Below, one piece after another: positions 55,984-63,320 of a stretch of 64,000 nt of DNA. Position numbers and translations under genes: made by a program. The first letter of the stretch is position 1. Every line of letters starts with the position of its first letter. This stretch comes from Sulfurospirillum oryzae (lineage in GTDB: Bacteria > Campylobacterota > Campylobacteria > Campylobacterales > Sulfurospirillaceae), in contig NZ_JANZKZ010000002.1 in the NCBI RefSeq assembly GCF_025770725.1, positions 682,001 to 746,000 of the forward strand, written 5' to 3'. The notes below the pieces were generated by a model. It did not search any database and was not told the DNA's origin. It saw nothing but the letters and a program-made list of their open reading frames with translations.

Positions 55984-57201
55984 TCATGCAAAACGCAGTG
56001 AAAAACTATTCCAGCCCTCTTTACATGTAAGATCAAATCTAAAACCATGCTTTTGCACGATTTTTTTAACAATACTCAGTCCCAAGCCAAATCCCTCTAC
56101 GCCTCTGGCATCATCACCTTGAGCGAAGGGTTCGCAGTAGTATTCCAAAGCGTGTTCGAGCGCTTCACCTCTACTTTTAACGCTGATGGTACGTTCTTTT
56201 ACTTCAATGACAATGGGCTTTTGAATGCCGTATTTAAGGGCATTATCGATTAAGTTTTTAAGCGCGATGGAGAGGTAATTCAGATCGCCTTTGATTTCAA
56301 AAGAGTCTTCGATGTGAAGCTCCACCAAGCTTTCATCTTCAATGAGTGCGCGTGAAAGTGACTCGGAGATAAGCGTTTCGGCATTAAAACGCGTAAGGTT
56401 AAGTTGTTCCATATTGGCATTCAGCCGCTCTATATCCAAAAGCTCTTTGGTCAGTTCATCAATCTGCGAAATCGCCTTTTTGAGGCTCTGCTGGTACTTC
56501 CCTTCGCCTAGCATTTCCAAAGCGAGTTTGGACTTAGCAAGAGGCGTTCTTAGTTCATGCCCGATGTCGCGAAGCAGGCGTTGACGTGAAAGTATGAGCG
56601 CTTCGATGTTGGAAGCCATGGCGTTAAAGGTGTCCGAGAGTTTTCCAAGCTCGTTAGAGCCAAAGCGTTTCATTCTTACATGTAAAGCACCTTCACCAAA
56701 GATTTGAAGCGTTGAAGAAATCTCTTTAAGCGGAAAAAGCAGCTTTAAAATCAGTAAAAAGATGATCACAAGTACAAAAATATCGGCAAAGATCAAATAG
56801 GTCACAACGTCTTGATGTAAAAAGCTCTCATCTTGTGTTTGATCGCGCACCAGCAAGCTCTCATCCAAATAGCTAAGGAGCAAAAGATACCTGCCTTTTG
56901 CATCCATCAAAATTTTCACTTCACCAAAAGAGCTACTTTTTTCATAAATACTTTTGGAGTGTTCCAATACACTTTGGGGCTCAGAAAGGACTTCAAAATC
57001 AAAGGTTTGAAGCCTTTTTTTAAGCGCTGTTGGGTCGTTGTTGGCAAGGTCGCGAAAAAGGTCTGTTGAGGCTTGCAAGTACTTCTCTTTTAAAAGCATC
57101 TCGATTTTAGTTTGGGTGAGCTGGCTGGTTTCACGCGAGACAAAAAGCATCAAAGAGAGGCTGACCAAAAAGAGTAAAAAAAGTTTGGTAAAAATGGACA
57201 T
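55984..57201 (-). CDS. Sensor histidine kinase
   Basis: 405 residues. Two membrane helices (about 5-20 and 143-163) bound a periplasmic sensor of about 120 residues; HAMP, a HisKA domain with the phospho-accepting His in DIGHELRTPLAK (about 225) and an ATPase domain (NLIDNALKYG, GFGLGLSIVKKI) follow. It is the last gene of the cytochrome operon and follows its regulator directly. Its 3' end contains the right copy of a 34-bp direct repeat, so the last residues may have been rebuilt by the Sel1 cassette insertion. Confidence 0.93.
   Translation of the reverse strand: MSIFTKLFLLFLVSLSLMLFVSRETSQLTQTKIEMLLKEKYLQASTDLFRDLANNDPTALKKRLQTFDFEVLSEPQSVLEHSKSIYEKSSSFGEVKILMDAKGRYLLLLSYLDESLLVRDQTQDESFLHQDVVTYLIFADIFVLVIIFLLILKLLFPLKEISSTLQIFGEGALHVRMKRFGSNELGKLSDTFNAMASNIEALILSRQRLLRDIGHELRTPLAKSKLALEMLGEGKYQQSLKKAISQIDELTKELLDIERLNANMEQLNLTRFNAETLISESLSRALIEDESLVELHIEDSFEIKGDLNYLSIALKNLIDNALKYGIQKPIVIEVKERTISVKSRGEALEHALEYYCEPFAQGDDARGVEGFGLGLSIVKKIVQKHGFRFDLTCKEGWNSFSLRFA
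55997..56030 (+). repeat. 34-bp direct repeat, right copy (inside histidine kinase 3' end)
   Basis: Identical to 55242-55275. It includes a TTTACATGTAA palindrome at its right end. Confidence 0.85.
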
Positions 57202-57873
57202 TTAGCCAACCAACTTATAGCCAATACCCCAAACCGACTTAATGTATTTGGGATTTTTAGAGTCATCACCGATTTTGGCGCGTAGATTGCTGATGTGCAT
57301 GTCAACCGTGCGATCCTTGGAGTTATAGCCAATGCCATTGATGGCGTTGAAAATGACTTCACGCGAGAAGACTTTGCCTTGATTGGAAAGCAAAAGAAGC
57401 AAGATGTCAAATTCTATTTTGGTCAGCTCTAATGTGTAACCTTCCAATGAGATTTCCATTTTGGTCTCATCTATTTCAAAATCACCCATTCTTTTTTTAG
57501 ACAGAGTATTTCTACGCAAAAAGGAGTTGATTTTTAAGACCAATTCGCGTGGCTCATACGGCTTTGCGAGGTAGTCATCCGCCCCCAAGCCGTACCCTAA
57601 GATTTTATCGCTCAGTTCATTTCGAGCGGAGGAGATAATGATATGCGCATCACTCATCGTTCTAATTTCTTTGCAAACATCAAAACCATCCATCTGCGGT
57701 AACATAAGATCAAGTACGATGACTTTATACCAAGTGGGATTCTCTTTAAGATGAAGAAGTGCCTCTTTGGGTTTGTCGTAAGCCTTCACTTCAAAGTCAT
57801 AATTTTGAAGATAATCACCAATGAGCGATTGCATCTCCAAATCATCTTCAATCAATAAAATTTTCTCGCTCAT
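57202..57873 (-). CDS. OmpR-family response regulator
   Basis: 223 residues from the ATG at 57873, which overlaps the upstream stop (ATGA) and follows GGGAAG. Receiver with Glu-Asp-Asp near 8-10, phospho-acceptor Asp in IVLDLMLPQMDGF and Lys in LAKPYEP; C-terminal winged helix with LTKIEFDILLLL and SKDRTVDMHISNLRAK. It is coupled to the sensor kinase that follows directly. Probably controls the cytochrome operon itself, by analogy with CpxR and CpxP; that is inference. Confidence 0.94.
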   Translation of the reverse strand: MSEKILLIEDDLEMQSLIGDYLQNYDFEVKAYDKPKEALLHLKENPTWYKVIVLDLMLPQMDGFDVCKEIRTMSDAHIIISSARNELSDKILGYGLGADDYLAKPYEPRELVLKINSFLRRNTLSKKRMGDFEIDETKMEISLEGYTLELTKIEFDILLLLLSNQGKVFSREVIFNAINGIGYNSKDRTVDMHISNLRAKIGDDSKNPKYIKSVWGIGYKLVG

Positions 57874-58247
57874 TCGACTTCCCACTCTTCAAGATTCTGT
57901 GCAAATTTTTGGCGTTGTTCTGAGTTTAAAAGCGTGTGCATTTGGAGTAAAAAACGACTCTCAATGGTGCTGCCTTTTTGGTTGATGGCTTGGTTAATGG
58001 CTTGCAAATCTTCTTCTTTTAAAACATCACGTGTCAATAAACTCTCTTTTTGATTTTCCATCTTCTCTTTGAACTCACGAAACGCTTTCACATCGACACG
58101 GTACTGTTTCAAGATGCCTTTAACACGCTCTTTTTGCTCAGAGCTCAATTCCAAATACGAGAGATCTTTACTGAGCTGATGCTCTTTTTTACCATCATGG
58201 TCGGCATACAAAGAAAGTGTTAGAAGAAAGATCAAAAGAAGTTTCAT
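57870..58247 (-). CDS. Spy/CpxP-like periplasmic protein
   Basis: 125 residues: a signal peptide (1-15) then an all-helical, charged mature part with paired LSSEQKERVKGIL and LLNSEQRQKFAQNLEEW, the LTxxQ-like motifs of Spy/CpxP. Spy chaperones unfolded proteins and CpxP restrains the CpxA sensor. It is placed directly before its two-component genes, overlapping the regulator start, so it may tune the kinase. Eight bp separate it from the cytochrome b gene. Confidence 0.8.
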   Translation of the reverse strand: MKLLLIFLLTLSLYADHDGKKEHQLSKDLSYLELSSEQKERVKGILKQYRVDVKAFREFKEKMENQKESLLTRDVLKEEDLQAINQAINQKGSTIESRFLLQMHTLLNSEQRQKFAQNLEEWEVE

Positions 58248-58255
58248 CGTTTTTC

Positions 58256-59359
58256 CTATAAACTTTTAATGTCTCGATTGTTGAGTAAGCCATTTTCAAT
58301 ATTATCATGGCATGCCTTACAATTGGATGGTTTACCAATGTCAGCTCTTTTAAACACCGCTTTATCGATCTTTTTGTGGCGATTTTTCCAAAAAGGAGTT
58401 TCGGTGATGGCAAGGTAGGTTTTTTCCTTTTCCAAGCTTGCCATGATGCGCAGGGAAGATTCTTTAGTGGAAGACTCTGCGCTGTTTTTCACTAAAAATT
58501 CTTTAATAGACTCGGTCGTTTTTGCATCCAAAGAGGCATCATCACCAAAATGATTTTCTAAACCATCCATCATGCTCACCCACGATTTTGAAGGCAATAA
58601 AAAGGGAGGATAGAGTGTATGGCAACTGATACACTCTTTGTAAAACGCTCTATTCTCTTTGGTATAGTCCATTTTAAGATTACCATCGGCAATTAAGAGG
58701 CTATTTGGAGCAAGTAACATATAGACAAATGCAAAAATAGAAAGTCCAAGCGCTAAAACACCAAAAATTTTCTGAACGAGCGTGAGTTTTAAACCCTCTT
58801 CATCGCCTAGTTTATAACCATCGACCATCGACTCAAGAGCGCGTGATTTATGCACGATTTTATCAAGTAAAACACCTGCAATGTGCGCAAAAATAACCGC
58901 CATTAGGGCGTTGGAAAAAAACTCATGCACCTCTTTGAAAAGCTTCATATCGCGAAAGAGCGTATGATTCATAAAAGCAAACACGCCCATGCCCTCTTTC
59001 ACACCGTACGCTAACGCACCAGTACCAACCGCTAAGAATGTCAAAACAATCATCGCGATAATGGCATAACTAGAAGCTGGATTGTGCCCAATATACTCTT
59101 TTTTGTTGCCAAAAATAGCAAGCATATAATCTTTAAGATCTATCAAATTAAAGTTAAAATCTTTAAATTTAGAGTACTTCACATCCATAAAGCCCCAAAG
59201 AATTCTAAAGAGAAAAAGCAGTGCAAGTGTGTATCCAAGCGCTACATGTAATGTAAGGAGGCGTTTGACTTCAGGGGTGAGAAAAACCGCCAACATCATC
59301 ACCATCAGCAAAACATGAGAGGCTCTGGTGTAAAGCGCCCATACTAAGATTTTTTTCAT
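58256..59359 (-). CDS. Cytochrome b561-type membrane protein fused to a dihaem cytochrome c domain
   Basis: 367 residues from the ATG at 59359, which overlaps the upstream stop and has GGGAG 6 bases before it. The N-terminal half (about 1-225) has four membrane helices with haem-b histidines; the C-terminal half (about 235-367) is periplasmic with two CxxCH haem sites (CISCH, CKACH). The C-terminal half is homologous to the separate dihaem gene next door, so a fusion or duplication is indicated. It likely moves electrons from quinol to the periplasmic cytochromes. Confidence 0.87.
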   Translation of the reverse strand: MKKILVWALYTRASHVLLMVMMLAVFLTPEVKRLLTLHVALGYTLALLFLFRILWGFMDVKYSKFKDFNFNLIDLKDYMLAIFGNKKEYIGHNPASSYAIIAMIVLTFLAVGTGALAYGVKEGMGVFAFMNHTLFRDMKLFKEVHEFFSNALMAVIFAHIAGVLLDKIVHKSRALESMVDGYKLGDEEGLKLTLVQKIFGVLALGLSIFAFVYMLLAPNSLLIADGNLKMDYTKENRAFYKECISCHTLYPPFLLPSKSWVSMMDGLENHFGDDASLDAKTTESIKEFLVKNSAESSTKESSLRIMASLEKEKTYLAITETPFWKNRHKKIDKAVFKRADIGKPSNCKACHDNIENGLLNNRDIKSL

Positions 59360-59811
59360 TCCCATCTCCCGTAATTTGGAATTACAATAGCACGCTCACT
59401 ATAGCTTCCTTTATCCGCTGTTGTGTGACATGCGATACAATTTGCAATCGAGCCAACCTCTTTTTGCGCTATCATTTTTGGCGAAACTTCTCGATGCTTT
59501 CTTATAAAATAAGACGACTTGGTGATCTGCATATCTGTGTTGTTAGCGGTTATTTTACCACTTCCTGCATTAGTAACAAGATAGCTCAAAATCTGCTCAC
59601 TTTCCGCCTTACCTAAAGAAGCATCCGTGCCAAAGTGATCGCTCAAATTTCCCATCACTTTTTCCCACGAAGCTTTACTGAGAAGTGCTGGCTGATAACC
59701 AAAGTGACAACTCGCACACTCTTTTTGGTAGAGCGCATTGTTAACAGGTGCAACACTGCCCGCAAAGGCAAAGCTGAGTCCAAGTGCTGTGATTAAAAGT
59801 ATCTTTTTCAT
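59356..59811 (-). CDS. Periplasmic dihaem cytochrome c (DHC type)
   Basis: 151 residues: signal peptide (1-17), two haem c motifs CASCH (about 34) and CIACH (about 127), and conserved HFGTDASL. Matches dihaem cytochrome c of the DHC family, which partners the SHP-type cytochrome in Rhodobacter-like clusters. It lies between that cytochrome and the b-type membrane protein, with 4-bp coupling downstream. Confidence 0.9.
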   Translation of the reverse strand: MKKILLITALGLSFAFAGSVAPVNNALYQKECASCHFGYQPALLSKASWEKVMGNLSDHFGTDASLGKAESEQILSYLVTNAGSGKITANNTDMQITKSSYFIRKHREVSPKMIAQKEVGSIANCIACHTTADKGSYSERAIVIPNYGRWE

Positions 59812-59820
59812 GGTGTATCC

Positions 59821-60237
59821 TTATTGGTTAATGATGTAGGTTAAAACATCACCTTTTTCAAGCGCACTACCCTCACGCGCAAACACATCGTTAAAATTGC
59901 GTCTAAGCCACTTTTCAACCTCAGCGACATCGGTAAGTCGTGCAGCATTTGCGGATGGAGCAAGAGCAAGAATTGGCTTATTGGTATTGATATTTTGCCC
60001 ACAGTTTTTCAGATTGGTTGAGTGACAGGTGGTACATGAAATTTCTTTACCTTTTTTACTGACATGCACGCTTTCAAAAATGGCTTTACCTCTTAAAGCG
60101 TCAAAGCCCGTAAAGCTAGGATTTGTAGCCTTTGCTTCAGCACTCAATGTATCCATATAGGTTTTCATAGGGGCATTAAACTCTTTGGCATTGAGTAATG
60201 TGAGTGTCAGTAGTATAAAACAAACTGTTTTTTTCAT
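59821..60237 (-). CDS. DUF1924 / SHP-like monohaem cytochrome c
   Basis: 138 residues with a signal peptide (1-17) and one haem c site (CTTCH near 74). The DUF1924 family includes sphaeroides haem protein (SHP), an oxygen- and NO-binding cytochrome whose electrons come from DHC; the neighbour here is DHC-like. First gene of the six-gene operon SHP-DHC-cytochrome b-Spy-like-regulator-kinase. GAGTTAACC precedes it. Ligand binding is inferred from the family. Confidence 0.87.
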   Translation of the reverse strand: MKKTVCFILLTLTLLNAKEFNAPMKTYMDTLSAEAKATNPSFTGFDALRGKAIFESVHVSKKGKEISCTTCHSTNLKNCGQNINTNKPILALAPSANAARLTDVAEVEKWLRRNFNDVFAREGSALEKGDVLTYIINQ

Positions 60238-60274
60238 GGTTAACTCCTTAATGTTAATAATGAAATGTTAGAAT

Positions 60275-60334
60275 AACTCTGTCAATTTCACATTGACTTT
60301 CTCTTGACAATTTCTTTACATGTAAGGATTTTTC
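60275..60334 (+). promoter_or_regulatory. Upstream region of the lipoprotein gene with TTTACATGTAAG
   Basis: A TTGACA-like -35 (TTGACAAT near 60304) and a TTTACATGTAAG copy (60313-60324) lie just before the ATG, in the 97-bp gap between divergent genes. Weak promoter call. Confidence 0.3.
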
Positions 60335-60811
60335 ATGCGCTACATTATCTCATTGCTCACTGCTCTACTCTTTTTAACAGGTTGCGCCCCAAAAGAGGTC
60401 AATTTAGCTTCCATCAATCCTGTCTTTAAACCCATGCCAAACCAAATAGTCGCCGTTTATGATACCGATCGTGATCTGATTGAATTTCATGAATTTTCGC
60501 TCAAAAACGCTGTCTTGGTCGAACGTACGTGGGGAAAAGTCTTGCCGTTTAGGGTTGAGTTTATGGATCTGTGGGTGACGGGGCTTGGACATGACCTTAG
60601 GCGATTTACCAATGGTCATGCTGAAACCATCAAAGATGCACTCATGTATAATGCCAGCTTGCAAGGCATGCAAACCTTACATGTAAATCAAAAAGATTAC
60701 CTCATCAATTATGAATTTGCTCACGATATGGTTACGGCTATTGAGCGCTATGAAGAGAAAATCAAACGCTATGAAAGAGACCGTGAGTTTCCCTATCTTT
60801 TAAGACGTTAG
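60335..60811 (+). CDS. Lipoprotein of unknown function
   Basis: 158 residues. A lipobox (LFLTGC, Cys 17) after a short hydrophobic start makes it an outer- or inner-membrane lipoprotein. The mature part has no recognised domain; it is polar with helical stretches near the C-terminus (MVTAIERYEEKIKRYERDRE). It stands alone upstream of structured element copy C. Confidence 0.8.
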   Translation: MRYIISLLTALLFLTGCAPKEVNLASINPVFKPMPNQIVAVYDTDRDLIEFHEFSLKNAVLVERTWGKVLPFRVEFMDLWVTGLGHDLRRFTNGHAETIKDALMYNASLQGMQTLHVNQKDYLINYEFAHDMVTAIERYEEKIKRYERDREFPYLLRR

Positions 60812-60880
60812 TGTCTGTTTAGCTCTTTTTGAGGCAAGTTTTGGCATACTTATTTTGAAAGAGCTCTGCAAGAACTCTTT

Positions 60881-60956
60881 TTATCACGTCTTTTAGGCAA
60901 AGCCTAAAAGCCTACGCTAAGCCGCTGTGGCGCTAAAGCTTGCCTCTTTCGAGGCA
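60881..60956 (+). repeat. Structured intergenic element, copy C
   Basis: TATCACGT, an 8-bp stem TTTTAGGC with GCCTAAAA around AAA (60891-60909), then CCTACGCTAAGCCGCTGTGG, CGCTAAAGCT, and hairpin TGCCTC-TTTC-GAGGCA. GAGGCAAG at 60831-60838 can also pair with CTTGCCTC at 60939-60946, giving a larger fold. The 176-bp gap 60812-60987 has no gene. Confidence 0.6.
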
Positions 60957-60987
60957 GAAAAAATTCTAATGAAAAAGTGAGAATACG

Positions 60988-61326
60988 ATGCAACTACCTG
61001 CTTGTCCTAAATGTAATTGTGAATATACCTACGAAGATGGCGAGATGATCATCTGCCCAGAATGTGCCCACGAATGGCCTAAAAATAGCGCAGCAAGCGA
61101 AGAGAGTGCAACCGTTATCAAAGATGCACATGGTGCTATTTTAGCAGATGGCGATACCGTTGTGGTCATCAAAGACCTCAAACTCAAAGGCTCTTCTGCT
61201 GTCATTAAAGGTGGCACAAAAGTTAAAAATATCCGTTTAAATTTTGAGAGCGACCACAACCTTGACTGTAAAGTCGATGGCATTGGCGCAATGGGACTTA
61301 AATCGGAATTTGTTAAAAAAGCCTAA
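60988..61326 (+). CDS. PhnA/YjdM-family zinc-ribbon protein
   Basis: 112 residues. A two-pair zinc ribbon (CPKC near 6, CPEC near 27) is followed by the PhnA barrel with [17 protein letters not shown] and [10 protein letters not shown]. The family is named after a phosphonate operon but has no proven phosphonate role. GTGAG precedes the ATG. Its stop overlaps the convergent azlD-type stop by 4 bp. Confidence 0.93.
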   Translation: MQLPACPKCNCEYTYEDGEMIICPECAHEWPKNSAASEESATVIKDAHGAILADGDTVVVIKDLKLKGSSAVIKGGTKVKNIRLNFESDHNLDCKVDGIGAMGLKSEFVKKA

Positions 61327-61646
61327 AGTACCTTTTGAATTAAGACCATATACACTAGTGTTGCGATAAAAATGCTCAACAGCGCGTTTTTAAACTTTAC
61401 ATGTAAAGCTATCGCAACACACACTCCAATGATTTCCGCCAAACCATACGGGTAACTTTCCCACTTCACATCTTTAAGCGCGTAAAACACCAAAATGACC
61501 ATGATCATCAAAGGCATATTGAGTTCGATGTACTTAATCAAGGACGAAGGCTCGCGTGTACGGAAAAGCAAGAAAGGAATGATGCGCGTCGAGTATGTCG
61601 CAAGCGTTGCTACGATGATGCTTCCGATGATGTAACTACTTTCCAT
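61323..61646 (-). CDS. azlD: AzlD-family branched-chain amino acid export subunit
   Basis: 107 residues with three or four membrane helices and LRVIPFLLF-like TRIIPFLLF. It pairs with AzlC, whose gene overlaps it by 11 bp, to export branched-chain amino acids (BrnFE/YgaZH-type). A TTTACATGTAAA is inside the gene (61396-61407). Confidence 0.9.
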   Translation of the reverse strand: MESSYIIGSIIVATLATYSTRIIPFLLFRTREPSSLIKYIELNMPLMIMVILVFYALKDVKWESYPYGLAEIIGVCVAIALHVKFKNALLSIFIATLVYMVLIQKVL

Positions 61647-62310
61647 TTTCCATACTCCTCTTAAACACGATCAACACAAATGCCGCCAAACAGAGCGATA
61701 AAATCAACATCTTTTGCGGTGGAAATAAAATCATACCAAACAGCCCGATAATCAGCGCCACAAAAAAGGGCTTATGTAATCTATTTTTCTTATACAACTC
61801 GATGGAAAGCACCACAAAAAGAGCCGTGAGTGAAAACTCAATGCCTTCATAATTAAACGGCACGATATTGCCAAGCACTGCACCCACAACACTACCGATA
61901 ATCCAATAGCATTGGTTTAGAAACGTAATCCAAAGGTAGACTTTTTCTCTGTTTTCTTCTGGCACATCGCTTGTTTTTAAGAGCGCAAATGTCTCATCCG
62001 TGAGTCCAAAAATGAGATAGTGCTTTTTCCATGAAAAACCTTTAAAGGTTGAAATCATTGAAAGCCCGTAAAAAGTATGGCGAAGGTTGAGCAAAAAGGT
62101 AGCAATGCCAATTTCCAAAATGGTTGCTTGTGAAGCAAAAAGGGTGAGGGCTAAAAACTGCCCAGAGCCCGCAAAGATAAAGACGCTCATAAAAAAAGCG
62201 TAGTACCAAGGAATCAAGAGTTTTGAGAGTAACAATCCAAACGCCATTCCAAGGGGGATGTAACCCATCATAACGGGAATGGTCAGTTTTACTATGGCTA
62301 AAAAATTCAT
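61636..62310 (-). CDS. azlC: AzlC-family branched-chain amino acid permease
   Basis: 224 residues with seven to eight membrane helices; IPLGMAFGLLLSK at the start and LTDETFALL are AzlC signatures. It is the large subunit of an AzlCD exporter. Overlap with azlD shows coupling. TTTACATGTAAG lies just upstream at 62320. Confidence 0.92.
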   Translation of the reverse strand: MNFLAIVKLTIPVMMGYIPLGMAFGLLLSKLLIPWYYAFFMSVFIFAGSGQFLALTLFASQATILEIGIATFLLNLRHTFYGLSMISTFKGFSWKKHYLIFGLTDETFALLKTSDVPEENREKVYLWITFLNQCYWIIGSVVGAVLGNIVPFNYEGIEFSLTALFVVLSIELYKKNRLHKPFFVALIIGLFGMILFPPQKMLILSLCLAAFVLIVFKRSMENGK

Positions 62311-62332
62311 ACGTTTTCTTTTACATGTAAGG

Positions 62333-62503
62333 TTATTTTTTAATATAACGATCTAGGTATTTTTGTGTCGCGTTGTTCTCATTTCCCTTTTGATGCACCT
62401 CTGTTTTAGAGGAGGTATCTTTGGGGGTAACATCGCTAAAATAAATGTGATCGATCGCGACAATAAGCGCGATCAGGATCACAAGAGGTATTAAAAAGAG
62501 CAT
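62333..62503 (-). CDS. 56-residue single-pass membrane protein
   Basis: I read this frame directly: ATG at 62503, stop TAA at 62333. The protein opens MLFLIPLVILIALIV, one strong membrane helix, and continues with a polar tail ending YLDRYIKK. It begins 6 bp after the flgG stop in the same direction, so it is probably co-transcribed with the flagellar genes. No family is recognised; it could be a small flagellar or membrane accessory protein. Confidence 0.6.
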   Translation of the reverse strand: MLFLIPLVILIALIVAIDHIYFSDVTPKDTSSKTEVHQKGNENNATQKYLDRYIKK

Positions 62504-62509
62504 ACTAAA

Positions 62510-63298
62510 CTATTGTTTTAGTGCATTAACGGTTTGAAGCATTTGGTCACTGGTTGTAATCGCTTTAGAGTTTGCCTCATACGCACGTTGCCCCGTAATA
62601 AGATCAGTCATCTCTTCAACCAACTGAACGTTACTCATCTCAACAAATTGTTGTCTGGTTTGTCCAAGACCATTGAGTCCTGGGTTACTGACAATAGCGT
62701 CGCCTGACGCATTTGTGTTAATAAAATTGTTATCACCCAGTGAGTGAAGACCTGCTGGGTTAATAAAATTGGCTAGCTCAATTTGACCAATTTGCTGCGT
62801 CGCTGTTTGTCCTGCTTGAAGAACAGAAACCATACCATCAACACCAATGGTAATCTGCGTAGCATCGGCGGGGATAACCAGTTGGGGAATCAGTTGGTAA
62901 CCATCACTGTTGATGACATTGCCATCTGCATCGAGCTTAAATGAGCCATTTCTGGTATAACCTGTTGTGCCATCAGGAAGTAAGATTTGGAAAAAGCCAT
63001 TTCCCGTAATTGCCATATCTAAAGAGTTACCAGTCTCTTTAAAGTTACCTTGCGTAAACATCTTAGCAATCGCTGTTGGGCGGACACCAAGACCCACTTC
63101 GATACCTGTTGGAGAAACTGTTGTACCACTGGTTGAAGTTCCTGCATACGTCATTGTCTGGTACATCAAATCCGCAAACTCGGCACGTTGTTTCTTATAA
63201 CCAATCGTATTGACGTTTGAGATGTTGTTTGATGTCGTGTCAATCTGCGTTTGTTGCGCGATCATACCCGTGGCAGCTGTGTAAAGTGATCTGATCAT
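62510..63298 (-). CDS. flgG: Flagellar distal rod protein FlgG
   Basis: 262 residues, standard FlgG length. The N-terminus MIRSLYTAATGMIAQQTQID and the TSNNISNVNT motif are the rod-protein signature; the C-terminus ANSKAITTSDQMLQTVNALKQ closes it. It forms the distal rod of the flagellar motor in the periplasm. A second rod-type gene follows upstream, as in Campylobacter where flgG2 and flgG are adjacent. Confidence 0.97.
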   Translation of the reverse strand: MIRSLYTAATGMIAQQTQIDTTSNNISNVNTIGYKKQRAEFADLMYQTMTYAGTSTSGTTVSPTGIEVGLGVRPTAIAKMFTQGNFKETGNSLDMAITGNGFFQILLPDGTTGYTRNGSFKLDADGNVINSDGYQLIPQLVIPADATQITIGVDGMVSVLQAGQTATQQIGQIELANFINPAGLHSLGDNNFINTNASGDAIVSNPGLNGLGQTRQQFVEMSNVQLVEEMTDLITGQRAYEANSKAITTSDQMLQTVNALKQ

Positions 63299-63320
63299 GT
63301 CGTTAATTCCTTACTTAATA

